NCBI RefSeq assembly: GCF_921293095.1
Contig: NC_060257.1
Location: forward strand, 52,178,968-52,242,967
Length of the DNA stretch: 64,000 nt
Reading direction: 5' to 3'
DNA from: Ischnura elegans
Lineage: Eukaryota > Arthropoda > Insecta > Odonata > Coenagrionidae
Each line of letters starts with the position of its first letter. The stretch's first letter is position 1. The position numbers and the translations under genes are program-made. Below are positions 49,908 through 60,522 of this stretch, in pieces. Below the pieces are notes generated by a model. That model ran no database searches and was not told the origin of the DNA. It saw only the letters and a list, made by a program, of their open reading frames with translations.

Positions 49908-50729
49908 ATCTTGATGATCCTCTTGCAATATTCTTGCTCCTTTTCCTCGCTGTCAGCTGATTGAGCTAGTGTGCACCTGGGTTGCTGTCTCTCTGTTTCA
50001 GTTCTCTGCTGTTCTCGAGTCGGATTCGATGTTATTTTTTACACGGTTTTCCCGAACTAGTTTCGTCTGTTTCATCGATAGAATTCGTAATTGATTTTGA
50101 CCCACTTCCCACGGTCGGATCGTCTAGAAATTTTCAGTGCACATCAGAACCAGATGACAATGCATTCTTACACTATTCTTAGGCCTTCAGAGGCGGTATT
50201 AGCCACCTTTTTCGACATTTAATGAGGGCCCAAGGGGGGCGCTTTGAAGGATACAACACACCGGGGCCGGGACCCAACAATTCAATTAACCCTCTCCCTA
50301 TTGAAGTTTAAATGCCTCATTCTCCGCTCCGTCCTAACCCGGCCGAAACCGGCCGCCGCCATTTAAGTCGCTCCTTCATAAACCGGCCGAATCCGCCCGG
50401 CCAGCCCTGCTCTGTTTGGGGCAGCCTTTTGAGCTTCATAGGCATCTGTTTTATCTTGAGAGTGTTTATCTTTGCTAGCACAAGCATCCTTCCTATCTCT
50501 CGTTTCATTAAGAAGAAGCAGAACGTCGCCACCATGAGCTAAAATCCCGAGACAATAAGGTGCTTTGTTCCAGCGTGGCACATTAACTGAGAAGTAGTGA
50601 GTGAAGATTTTTAAGCTATTACGATGGGATTTTTACGAGGGCCAGTTTTAAAATGGTGTGATACGAAAACCCTAGGCCTGCCCTGTGTTATTTAGAGTGA
50701 CTGTCACATCTAATGGCGATATTTCTTTC

Positions 50730-50927
50730 TGTGTGGTCACACACAAGCTCACGCTTTTCCTATCTCACATGGCAAGGAGGCGAAGCTCAGCTCAAATGAA
50801 AAGAAAATTAATTCCCCTCAGTTCTGTTTGTGGGTGGTCACACGCACTCTCACACTTTTCCTATCTCATATGGCAAGGAGGCGAAGCTCTGCTCAAATGA
50901 AAAGAAACCTAATGCTCCTCAGTCCTG
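50730..50927. repeat. Two tandem copies of a 99-bp sequence inside the piggyBac-like element
   Basis: The halves 50,730-50,828 and 50,829-50,927 both contain gtggtcacac, cttttcctatctca.atggc, aaggaggcgaagctc and ctcaaatgaaaagaaa. They lie directly before the transposase start codon, within its likely leader. Confidence 0.7.
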
Positions 50928-50930
50928 ACC

Positions 50931-52301
50931 ATGGCTTCTTTAAGTGAGGTTGCTATTGCAGAAGAAGTGAACAGAAGTGAATTTTCGAGTGATTCAGATA
51001 GTTCTAGTTGTTTGAATGGAGAAGAAGGATACAGTGATAGTGACAAATCAAGTGAAGTAGAACTAAAGGATGACGTAACCCCAGTGCGAGTGATTTAAAA
51101 GGTGATATTCAAGAGCATAACTCTTGGAGGGACACCCTGATTTTTGAAGAACCGTCGGAGTTCAAAGAAGAGAGAGAGGGCCTATTCATAATTTGGCGAT
51201 AGGTGATAATGAATTTTCCTTCCTGAAATATATGCTAGGAGGCAAAGATTTTTTTTACAACATTGTCAATAACACAAACAAATATGCAGAACATCTTCAA
51301 CATTACTCAGGAAACGCTGACAAACACTGGGTAGATGTTACGTGCGATGAAATGGTGGAATACATTGGAGTGCTTGTATACATGGGAATATTCCATTTGC
51401 CTGAAAGCAGGGATTACTGGCATAGCCAAGATATTGACATCTCAATTGTTCGTGGCTGTATGACCTTTGGAAGATACTCAAAAATTTCAAAATATTTCCA
51501 TATTAGTGATATAACTCAGGAAAAAACAGGGAGAGGAGGGTTTTGATGTATTGCATAAAATTAGGCCGGTTCTTGATGTAATGGAAACTTTTCATCAAAA
51601 GTATAAACCAGGTAGGGAATTAAGTGTTGACGCAGCGATGGTTGCTTTTAAAGGACATCATTACATAAAACAATACATTCAAGGAAAGCCAACGAAGTGG
51701 GGATTTTAAGTTTGGGTTTTAGCAAGCTCCCATGGCTACGTTCTGCAGGGAAATGTGTACCTAGGAAAAAAGATATAAGAAATCCTGAAATGTTTTTTGG
51801 GACGCAAGTTGTAATGAATTTAATGAAAAACTATTTAGGGAAAAATCATCACGTTTACTTTGATAGCTTTTTTTCAAGTGTGACGCTCATGACATTACTA
51901 CTTACGATTAACACATACGCATGTGCTACTAAAAGATTATCTTGTAAAGAATGGCCTGAGGAATTAAAATATCCAAAAAACTTAGCCTTCAAAGAGGAGA
52001 GAGTATAAATTTCCACTTAGCACTTTACAGGCAGATGATAGGGAAATTCTCCTCCCTTAAAGTAGTAGGACGTAAAAGAATCCTTCCGATGGGCACATTT
52101 TCCTAGAGACAGCAACACTCTCTTGCAAAGTTCGTGGGGAGAAAAAAAGTGTGTGCTTATTGCAGCTCCAAGAAAAGAATAACTCCTACTGGTCGGAGCA
52201 TAGAAACGTCATGGAAATGCATAGGATGCGATTTACCTCTTTGCAAATTAGGATGTTATCATCAATATCACCAAGGAAATGGAGTTGAAGGAGGGAATTA
52301 A
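50931..52301 (+). pseudogene. Broken piggyBac-type transposase
   Basis: An acidic, serine-rich N-terminus starts MASLSEVAIAEEVN and stops after 55 codons by a frame change. In the next frame follow FFYNIVNNTNKYAE and YIGVLVYMGIFHLPESRDYW (the DDE_Tnp_1_7 type core). After another shift come LSVDAAMVAFKGHH, with the first catalytic Asp, and VYFDSFFSS, with the second. The segment that should hold the third Asp and the GGVD motif is absent: the sequence goes from KYPKNLAFKEER to the cysteine-rich tail (CAYCSSKKR, then CIGCDLPLCKLGCYHQYH) in a few hundred bases. There are at least three frame breaks and one internal deletion. Confidence 0.85.
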
Positions 52302-52762
52302 ATTCAATATTAGGTAAGGCAAACTTTTTTCAATAAGTCAATATATTCTTAAAACGTATACAAATTTTAAAATAAAACACTTAAATATCTTTCAAGTTAT
52401 TGTAAGTTAATTGAAGTAACCTGTGTCAGTTCCTCATCGCGGAGAAAAATAGGTCTACCAGTGGGGCAAATGGGTATTTAAACTTCGTGCATGATGGGGA
52501 AATGTTTACGGCCGGTTTCAGGCGGTTTAGGAAGGAGAGGGTTAATACACCCTATCACCCGGGGAGGGGATGGGATGAGGCGCTGCCGCGATAGGAGCCC
52601 GTCGAAGGACCTTTTTTCAACAATTAACATTTTCATTAATCTCACAGATTCAGAGTAAGTATCTACGATTTCATTCTTCACCTCAACCCCAGGTGTCAAC
52701 GGTAAACTCGTCTACTCAGTGACCAAAATATTACAGGTACGAATCCTGGATAAGGCAATTGA

Positions 52763-53006
52763 GTGGGTTGGAAGCTAAGGGGTAAAAGTGATTTCTCTTT
52801 TCTGTACAGAGTTAGGTTCAGATATTAGGTAAAGAAAACAAACAAGATCAACTAAATATTAGTAGTGCATTTGATTTTTCCACCCGATGTCAGCATAGAA
52901 CAGAGTCACTTGGCAAGCAAGATTTTTTATATTTCTTCTAAAAATTAACTGTACCTAACTCTGTTTAGGAAAAAAAAACAATTGTACTCCTTGGCTTCCC
53001 ACCCCC
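52763..53006. mobile_element. Hairpin MITE-like element (about 245 bp)
   Basis: The two ends are diverged inverse copies over about 65 bp: gggttggaagctaaggggta on the left pairs with tactccttggcttcccaccc on the right, and further in acagagttaggttcag pairs with ctgtacctaactctgt. I see no clear target duplication. No coding capacity. Confidence 0.5.
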
Positions 53007-53782
53007 TAAATTGTTTTCCTGATATTTTTAAATGTTTTTTCCAAGTCTTCCATCATTTTAGACTTTGCTATTTTGAACTTAACGCAAGGAAGTTTATGAT
53101 AGCCTCATAATCCTCACTTTTATACAATAAAGTTATGAAAACAATTTAAAATGGAATAAAAATTAATTTAAAATTCAAATCTATATTCTAACTAATAAGA
53201 AGAAAATAAAAATAAAATTAAGAGATTAAAAAAACACCCTTTTCTCAAAAACAGTAAAATAGTCACTTAAAAGTAGAATAATAAGCTTTTTATCACCCAG
53301 AAAATTAAGCGTGGGTGTCAATCCTGACCGAACTATCATGTTCTTCTATACTCATTTCTAAAAGCCGTTTTATACAGGGCATGTAGCTGTGCATGTTATA
53401 ATTGCATTTCTTTCTCAATGTGGCATACACTTGTGCAAATGAATGAACACAATTAGAACAGGGACTGTTTTGCCATCTCACGTGCATGCATTCTTGCATT
53501 CATTCTAGAAATTCACCGCTTTACACAACAAAATATTGACCGTGCCTTCATACAATTATATGCTATTATGTGCCCTGTGTAATACAGCCTTTATAAACCT
53601 AATCAACACCTACGCTTTATTCCCAAGTGATGAAAAGCTAATTTTTTTTAACACTTTATAGAGCATTTTATACTGTTTTTAGAAAAAGCATGTTTTTTTT
53701 TAACTTCTTTATTCTACTTTTTAAGATAGTCATGCTCATCGACAAAGTGTGCTGCCTTGTACTGTGTTTTCACTCTACATTT

Positions 53783-53860
53783 CAGTGATTTGAAGAAGCC
53801 AGCTGACATGCCGGCAAAACTGTAGTCTACCGAGATGGACACATGCAGTGCATATCCCAT
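53783..53860 (+). mobile_element. Fragment related to the Penelope-like 3' end
   Basis: cagtgatttgaagaagcc, then gccggcaaaactgtagtc and gcatatccc, follow the same order as cactgacctgaagaagcc, gccggcgaaactgtcgtc and gtattaccc in the palindrome at 56,104, with many differences. It is an old, short copy. Confidence 0.5.
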
Positions 53861-54662
53861 AAACCTATCTGCTGGACAATTATCACACACATTTGCCATC
53901 AGTGATTGCAACTCCCCAATAACAGCTTCTTGATTGCATCAAAGCCCTATGAATCCACTCATTTTCTTAAAACATATTTATGGATGGAAATCTCAACAAT
54001 CCATAGCAAGATTCTGTCATTTGAGTTTGAAGACTAATAATTCAAAGACTGCTCATTAGATTTCAAAAGAAAATACACCAAATCAAAGGTTGTTAATTTC
54101 TCCGTACTATGATATAAGCAAATTTTTTGCTGTATACTTAATAATTTCACTTTACACTACATATAAAACTTTTATTCAGTGCATTTTCCTAGTTGCCGAA
54201 TGGATGCATAGCATTTGCAGCTTTGCAGCGTATGGAAAAAGAATGTAGGTATCTACGTGTGCTTTGTCGCTAAAAAGCCATAATTGTAATGTATTTCACT
54301 TAAAGGCTCTTTAATGGGCTCAAATTTTGTTTTCAAGTATTATAACATAATTATTTAATAAATAAAAACATTTTCACGCCATAAGTAAACACAGAAATAA
54401 GTAAGCTCAATTGATGTAATTCATTTTAAATCGATTGAGAAGGCTTTGACTTCGAACTCAGATGACAGAATTTTGCAACTGAAAATATCCACCACATTTG
54501 AACTATAGGTGGGGGGGATTGTAAAAAAAAATGCTTGAATAGGGGCTGATGCATGGATATCCCCAAGTAGAATCAACCCAAATATGAAAGTTTCACCATG
54601 AGCAGTCTGTGCTCCCTTCACCACCTAATGATGCCATTGTCAGCATATAATACTGGACAAAC

Positions 54663-55380
54663 CTTTCATGCCATACAACTCGAACACAGCACGCCCCAGC
54701 ACGTAGAGTGAGTGTTCACACCGCTGACTTTCCGTCATGAGGCGCCACATCTCAATTGTCAACTCGGATGCCAAGCGCAGCAGTGGCCGGCGAAGGAAGC
54801 TACGTCGAGAACCAACCACACGCTTCAGCTCCGAGCTCATTGGAAAGTCCGGAAAGACTTCATCATCAACATCAACATCTGCCTCACCATCTCCAGCCTC
54901 ATCTTCCACAGTGGTTGTACCCTGTTCAGCTCGAGAACCACCAGGCAGCGCTGTTTTCATCTTGTGGAAGCAGCAAGACATCACAACAAGACGGGTGGCC
55001 TGGGGTAACTCAAGAAATAGCCTCAGAGCTGTCGGACTGAGGTCTCCACATGAGTGAAGACTAACCATGCAAACAGGCTCAGCAAAATCTTGCTCTGATT
55101 GGCTTACAGATTCTGTGGCTTCCGATTCCGGAGGTACACTACCACAAGAACATTTCCCCTGCCAATTCCCAAGGTCCTCAAGGACACTTGTGACCTGATC
55201 GACGGTTGTCCTCCACTCCTCCTCACTATGCGCCGGTCTAAGAGTGAGCGCCACATGCTTCACGCCAGATGAGCAGATTGGCTGCTGCATGCTGGCAGCC
55301 TTCCCAACACAGCCAATGTTGGCCTCAAGTCCTAGGACACGGTAACCACTCCGATGATGTAGCAGCTTACCCAAGTAACC
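54663..55380 (-). CDS. METTL25B-like: METTL25-type methyltransferase, third coding exon (catalytic domain)
   Basis: The exon begins GYLGKLLHHRSGY, which completes the SAM-binding motif DLGSGLGYLGKLL started in the exon at 56,801. It carries VLGLEANIG, then PVCMVSLHSCGDLSPTALR (about residue 250), VVMSCCFHKM (about 277) and FPDFPMSSELKR (about 317). These match the Methyltransf_32-type domain of METTL25/METTL25B, including the conserved CGDL and CC[FY]HK motifs. Between FHKM and FPDF lies an acidic insert (EDEAGDGEADVDVDDEV). It ends HSLYVLGRAVFELYGMK in phase 1 at donor AAAG|GTTTGT. The acceptor AAG before 55,380 has only a weak pyrimidine tract. The exact target of this family in insects is not certain. 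Confidence 0.85.
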
Positions 55381-56800
55381 CTTCAATGATAAGGTTATGC
55401 ATAATTATTCACTCATAGCATGATCATTCAACCATAATTTCCTAGATTTTTTCCAATTTCAATTGTTATAAAAGATTAGATAGATTGCATGGTTGGAGAG
55501 GCCTTTGCCACGTACCATGTTAAAGAGAATTATCTGAAGCCAACCCCCTGTTTCATATTTAAGGTATGAATATTCACCTTTCCAACTTAAGTCCAGGCCC
55601 ATTTTTGCTCAACATTTTCTTAGCAAAAATGAGCCTGGTGATTTTAATGGAATTGGTGAGTCAATGTGACTAGTCCCTTGCCCTTTATTGTCACAATACC
55701 CTTAAAGTTGAAAACTAGGCAAATGATTGGTACAAAAATAGACTATATTTCTGCAGCCTTATAAAATTCTTGAAACTTTCTTATTTCCTCCTCCGGTGGT
55801 TCATGAACCAAAATAGAAAGGGGCAGAATGTACACCTTACTGAATGCATTAACCCGTCAGTGCCCAAAGTTTTTTTAAATTCACACATATTTCACATTTA
55901 AAAAACATGATACATATGAGCTCAACACAATGAACACAATTCAAACTGACTGAATAATGAAGGAAACCTTCTACTAAGTATGTGTACCGAAATGTACACT
56001 AAAATCCACATATTTAATGCATTGCAGGAGTATTGGCTCGGCACTGCACTGGGTGCCATATGGCACCCGTGGGCGTTGATGGGTTAAAATAACACATAAA
56101 AATCCTTATGCAGGCTTCCGCGGGTCGATGAGTATGAAGATACGTCTCTTTCGGGTAATACACCGCGTGGGTCCATTGTTCTCGGACGACAGTTTCGCCG
56201 GCGTTACAGTCGGCTTCTTCAGGTCAGTGAAGTAATGATGCAGTGAATTGGCCGCCTTATATATTTGTCCGTAGAGGCTAGGTCATCTGTGATTGGCTGT
56301 CGCTGCTGTGTCTTTTTCCACGCAAAACTCGTTTCCAGGCATGCGGAAGGGGATAGCCGTCTTCCCTATTGAAATTATCTTGAGTCTTGCTTATTTCGAT
56401 GGCTTCCCGTATCAGGCGTGGAAAGATATTTAGAAAAAGGAGATATTTTCCACGCCTGATACGGGAAGCCATCGAAATAAGCAAGACTCAAGATAATTTC
56501 AATAGGGTAGACGGCTATCCCCTTCCGCATGCCTGGAAACGAGTTTTGCGTGGAAAAAGACACAGCAGCGACAGCCAATCACAGATGACCTAGCCTCTAC
56601 GGACAAATATATAAGGCGGCCAATTCACTGCATCATTACTTCACTGACCTGAAGAAGCCGACTGTAACGCCGGCGAAACTGTCGTCCGAGAACAATGGAC
56701 CCACGCGGTGTATTACCCGAAAGAGACGTATCTTCAACACATAAAAATTATGGTTCATAACTAATGTGGAGAAAAAATTTTTCACCAAAATTCTACTCAC
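55381..56800 (-). other. Intron of the METTL25-type gene holding the palindrome
   Basis: Runs from donor TTTG|GTGAGT at 56,800 to the acceptor at 55,381. Apart from the palindromic element (56,104-56,735) it is AT-rich with no repeat I recognise. A small inverted sequence, gtgccatatggcac, lies at 56,052-56,066. Confidence 0.65.
56104..56735. mobile_element. Near-perfect palindrome made of two inverted Penelope-like 3' ends
   Basis: Two 294-bp arms (56,136-56,429 and 56,442-56,735) are inverse copies with only a few mismatches, separated by 12 bp. Each arm encodes outward IREAIEISKTQDNFNR.DGY and LPHAWKRVL, the C-terminal pattern of Penelope-like elements (GIY-YIG end), then non-coding sequence ending in gaagaagccgactgtaacgc. 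The whole is flanked by aacacataaaaat on both sides (56,091-56,103 and 56,736-56,748), a 13-bp target duplication. On the left, 32 unpaired bases precede the arm. It is a fragment without reverse transcriptase. The high identity of the arms suggests a young age or later conversion. Confidence 0.8.
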
Positions 56801-57034
56801 CAAACCTGATCCCAGATCAAGTATTCTAGAAAGATTGCCCTCACAACACTGATGGTATATGAACGATGTCAGATGAAGAACTTCGTGCTGTTTCTTGGGT
56901 GACATTCCTTTTCTTATTTCAGCAGGGATGTAATCCCACCCTTTGTTTTGAGAAAAACTCTCCATACCTGCTTGAGGAAGCATCAACTCATTGCAGCGGT
57001 AGGCAAATTCAGCGAGGCATTTGGGCCAACTATC
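56801..57034 (-). CDS. METTL25B-like: METTL25-type methyltransferase, second coding exon
   Basis: The acceptor TTTAAATTTGTAG precedes 57,034; the exon is 234 bp and begins and ends in phase 0. It reads DSWPKCLAEFAYRCNELML, then GWDYIPAEIRKGMSPKKQHEV, and ends RILDLGSGL at donor GTGAGT. The MSPKK.HEV segment followed by a DLGSG motif is the signature start of the methyltransferase domain in METTL25 and METTL25B. The WP..L segment joins the conserved N-terminal region of the previous exon. Confidence 0.85.
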
Positions 57035-57893
57035 CTACAAATTTAAAAAATCAACATCAGCTAAGGCTACATGAAAATTGACATTTTAAAGCTTAACAAC
57101 ATTAATTAACAATTTCAATTTAATATTACTAAAAAGATAGTAAAGATAACAAATGAAGATCATAGGAAATACTGACTATAAAATACTTGAATTCTAAAAT
57201 ACTTAGTGCTAGAGGAGGGCACTAAAGATCTAACATTATTGCAACACCCTAACATAGATATATAATATCAATTTATGGCCCTAACTACTTGATTCTGTTG
57301 CAGATGGAGACTGAATTCCATTGCTTCAGTAATCAAATGACTCTATCGGTAACCTTTTTTTATTTTATACATATTGTGTCAAATATGAACAGAAATCAAA
57401 TAAAATATATAATCTGAGAGTAAGCTTGTATCCATGGATAAAAAAATTCGTCACTCAATGGATCTTTGCATAAAAAGTGAGTGTACTTTTAACGATGAAT
57501 AACGTACACCAAAATGTTTAGGCAAAGTTTGGGGGAGATAAAAATGCATTTGATACACGGAAAATTACAATTACTTTATTTATTTTAGCCATGAAAACAG
57601 GCAATTGACAAAATTGTAAAATGGGAGAGGGAGCTTGGTGGTCTTATGAGTAAAGGATTTTTCTGGAGAGCAAAGTTTACAATGTTCCAGATGAGATCCA
57701 AAAACAAACCATCTTGTTGCAAAGTCGCCCAGGGCAAAGGAATCGGCCTCCCAACCCCATAAGTGTGAAATCCACTGGTCTAAATTTAAGTATATATACC
57801 GGGACTAGCCATGGTGATAAATTTCTGGATGGTGATAACTTTCTTTCTGCAATGCACATATTGAGCGAAAATTCCACAGAGAAAAAAATCATT

Positions 57894-57967
57894 TGCCTTG
57901 ACCGGGATTTGAACCTGGATCCATTGATTTCTGACCAAGTGCTTCAGCCAGCAAAGCTACCGAGGCA
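57894..57967 (-). repeat. tRNA-derived SINE head or tRNA pseudogene
   Basis: The minus strand folds as a cloverleaf: acceptor 6 of 7 pairs, D arm GCTT/AAGC perfect, anticodon arm 4 of 5, T arm 4 of 5 with B box GGTTCAAATCC. The anticodon loop TCAGAAA would give AGA, but a serine tRNA should have a long variable arm, which is missing. Mismatches in three stems, no CCA context and a related copy at 58,335 with the same trailing sequence (AAGGCAAAT.ATT) argue for a SINE. Confidence 0.55.
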
Positions 57968-58334
57968 TCATTCTCCCCTGTCGAAATTTGTGGACCATAC
58001 CAGACAAGGTGGTATGGACTGCTGCAGGGATGCCGACTTACAAAAAATATTGGGGGGGCCCAAACTGGGGACCTTGCCCTGGGAAATTTTATCAGTAGTG
58101 AGTGTTAAGTTTTTTAAGCATTTCAGAAGAGTCTTATGATGAACATTAGAACCCTGATAACTCGAATCTCGATATCTGAACACTCCGGAGAAAATCGACA
58201 AGCCTGACACATTTTTTCCTCACATCCATAACGAATTTTTGACGGAGCTCGGGCCTCCACAGGCCCCATGGAGTTAGCATCACCGGACTGCTGAGCATAT
58301 TATATGACTAGCGACTAGCAGTTCAAATCGTGTG

Positions 58335-58400
58335 CACAGAAATCGAAGGATCTGGGTTCAAATCCCAGTCAAGGCAAATCATTGTTTTCCTCTGAGGATT
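58335..58400 (+). repeat. tRNA-derived SINE head, second copy (partial)
   Basis: Shares cagaaatc, ggatc, ggttcaaatccc and gtcaaggcaaat with the copy at 57,894 but on the opposite strand. The T arm CTGGG/CCCAG pairs fully. The 5' part (58,265-58,334) is too diverged to fold as a tRNA. Confidence 0.5.
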
Positions 58401-58694
58401 TTTTGCACAGCCTAAATTTAGTTTAGAGTATGCTTTAACCTCATTTATCCAAAAAAAAATTCTGGTTGAAGCAATGAGAAGGTGAAACATAAGCTAATGT
58501 TAGTTCTCCTCCACTTTCAAATGACACCGAGCCTTCTTAGTTTCTCAATTCATTCATTCCTATAGAGGAGAGCGGTTACATCAACTGATTATAAATATTG
58601 AGAACAATGACAGACTTTATATTGTATAAATTTAAAATATCATACTTTAAACTAACTCCTCCTAATCTCCATAGATATTTAGGTAGTTATAATA

Positions 58695-59312
58695 CAGTAG
58701 ATTCCGTTTAATGGGTCCACCAGTTATTTGAGGCAGCCGCTTAATTGGGGCAGATCTTGAAGAACAGAACCCAATAGAGGAATATCCCAGTGTATTCTCC
58801 GCTTAATTGGGACAGCATGCCGCTTTATTGGGCCATGAGTCGGCGACATAGACTCTATACTTGCAACTAAATTAAATTTTTTTGTTTTCAGAATACTATT
58901 TTTTTATATTTTCCTCCTTTGATTTACTCTTATTTTTCACATATGTTCCTATTCTTGCCCTATTTTGAAAGCTTTTGTTGTTATACTATCCGCAAGAGGA
59001 TAGGACGTTTCTTTAATAGGACTTAGTAAAAGACATTCATTCAGCGTCGCCCGAGGCTGTGAAAAAAATATTTTTAACTAAATTGTTATAATTCTGAAAA
59101 AATTATAATAAATTAACTAAACTCGCTGATCTACTAATCAAATTAATAGTTTAATAAACTTCTGTTGCATTATAAACATTCTTTAGTCTTATTTCTATCA
59201 TTTCAACATTTTTTTATGCCCATATACAGGATAGTTCGCCTAATTGGGGCAGCCGCTTAATTGGGGCAAAGTGCACAAGTCCCGATACGTCCCAATTAAC
59301 CGGAATCTACTG
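58695..59312. mobile_element. pogo/Tigger-like non-autonomous element (618 bp) flanked by TA
   Basis: The ends are cagtagattccgtttaat on the left and attaaccggaatctactg on the right, inverse copies over about 22 bp, with TA at both outer sides (58,693-58,694 and 59,313-59,314). Blocks of cgcttaattggggcag recur several times near both ends. There is no transposase frame. End sequence and TA duplication fit the Tc1/mariner order, pogo/Tigger branch. Confidence 0.7.
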
Positions 59313-60333
59313 TACCTAAAAAATAATAATGAGAAGTGCACTTTTTATCCTACGATTGACGCAATTCTCAGCACATATGTGTAGTGCACGATGGCGTGTT
59401 TCAAGGCGCCTAACATAACTTTTTATATATGTCCATTTTATTGTTTTTTATCTTTATCATCCTGAAAACAGCACATTTTCAGGTATTTACTTCGAGATAG
59501 TGTTCAAAAAATAAAAATGGACGATTGCAAACATTCATTCCCTTGTTAGGAGCTTCCCATCCAGTTGGGACTTAAACCTGAAACCTTCGGTTTGACAGGT
59601 GAGGACTACACCCTAGGAGGTTGTAAATATAGTGCATGAAATATTCAGTCTAGAATCATATTTTACACTATTTCTTGGGGAAAAGTAATAATGTGATACT
59701 TGCCAGGACCCCCTCTCTCTCCCTCGTGAGATTGGGTGGGAATCGACCCCCCCTAAATGCCTCACTTAATTAATGGATGCCTCCTTACTGCTCCTAACTC
59801 ATGGAAACCTTTCCTTTCTCACCGCAATTCAGTGGTTACCTTTTAAAGCAGCCACTTTTCTTTTACCCAGTTATTGGTCACTTTTTAATCCAGATTCTAT
59901 TTTTATAATTTTCAGCAAGTTTAAGTGACATCATTACCTGTCGTCCTAACTTCATCACAAAATGCTAAAATTTCAGTGTAAACATTGAAACATAAATGGG
60001 ACAGCCAAAACCCTAGACTCCAAGCATACAATGAACTACCAACCCAGATTGTCAGTCTAAACAGCTCATTCCATTTGAGCCAAAGACAAATTTTGAAATA
60101 GTTCCCTCTGACCTAATCCTAATAAAAAATACTTCATAGGAGTAGTTAATTATGCATGTTATGTCATAAATTAAACAATTTACGAGGACAATATATAAAA
60201 AATCAAGGTTTTACAAATTCTGAACTTGGATCGCACAATATTATCAAATACAACATAGAAAACACTCTATACCATAATTTCACCCAACAACATTTAAAAT
60301 TATAACAGAGGAAAACTTATAAAAAGTACCAAC

Positions 60334-60522
60334 CTTAACAATGCCGTTGGTAAGAAGGGTAAGATCATCATCCGACAGACCCAAAAATGCTTGGATCCAG
60401 ACTTCCGGGATATGAGAAAGAATATTGTTGACTAAAATATGAGTGGCCCGGAAGTTGTAAACCCACTCATAGTCATATAAAATGTCAGCTGCTTTTCTTA
60501 AGTATGTGGACAATTCAGTCAT
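60334..60522 (-). CDS. METTL25B-like: METTL25-type methyltransferase, first coding exon
   Basis: The start ATG at 60,522 reads MTELSTYLRKAADILYDYEW; a TAG lies in the same frame 33 nt upstream, which fixes this start. The exon itself begins at 60,556 after acceptor TTTTTCATTATATTTCAG, so at least one non-coding exon lies further upstream. The sequence YNFRATHILVNNILSHIP, then LGLSDDDLTLLTNGIVK, matches the N-terminal region of METTL25-type proteins (Y.W.Y.F....V.N....IP..W). It ends in phase 0 at AAG|GTTGGT. Total protein over four coding exons is about 631 residues, somewhat longer than typical family members because of two low-complexity inserts. Confidence 0.8.

Larger units (their letters stand above)
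50290..52541 (+). mobile_element. piggyBac-like DNA transposon with both ends (2,252 bp)
   Basis: TTAA lies at 50,286-50,289 and 52,542-52,545, the target duplication typical of piggyBac. The ends start ccctctccc on the left and read ggagaggg on the right, forming short inverted repeats. Further in, both sides carry accggccg-type motifs and a gtttaaat block in inverse orientation. The element is shorter than an autonomous piggyBac and its transposase is broken, so it cannot supply its own transposase, though its ends may still be recognisable to a related enzyme. Confidence 0.85.
45315..54662 (-). other. Long intron (9.3 kb) of the METTL25-type gene, rich in transposons
   Basis: Bounded by donor AAAG|GTTTGT at 54,662 and acceptor CCACAG at 45,315. 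Inside are the second hAT-like MITE, a piggyBac-like element, a hairpin element at 52,763 and a Penelope-like fragment at 53,783. A piece resembling another MITE end lies at 48,255-48,330 (cagggatgtagccaggg). Between 45,315 and 48,250, and again to 49,490, I see nothing with coding or repeat structure beyond AT-rich DNA and a GC-richer patch near 46,900-47,250. Confidence 0.65.
57035..60333 (-). other. Intron (3.3 kb) of the METTL25-type gene
   Basis: Contains two tRNA-derived SINE heads (57,894 and 58,335) and a TA-flanked pogo/Tigger-like element (58,695-59,312). A weak tRNA-like B box (gggacttaaacctgaaacc, inverse strand) lies near 59,570. The stretches 57,035-57,880 and 59,620-60,333 show only AT-rich DNA. 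Confidence 0.65.

Noticed and set aside
53305-53499. 64-codon minus-strand frame with CSNCVHSF, considered as a zinc-binding exon or piggyBac tail.
   Set aside because: It does not match the cysteine spacing of the piggyBac tail seen at 52,150-52,290, lies outside that element, and has no splice support.
54712-55057. Plus-strand frames of 94-106 codons opposite the catalytic exon of the METTL25-type gene, and the 161-codon frame at 44,762-45,247.
   Set aside because: They are shadows of GC-rich coding exons on the minus strand.
56278-56593. Two matching 67-68 codon frames on opposite strands in the palindrome, considered as host genes.
   Set aside because: They encode the same Penelope-like C-terminal pattern from the two arms and belong to the element.
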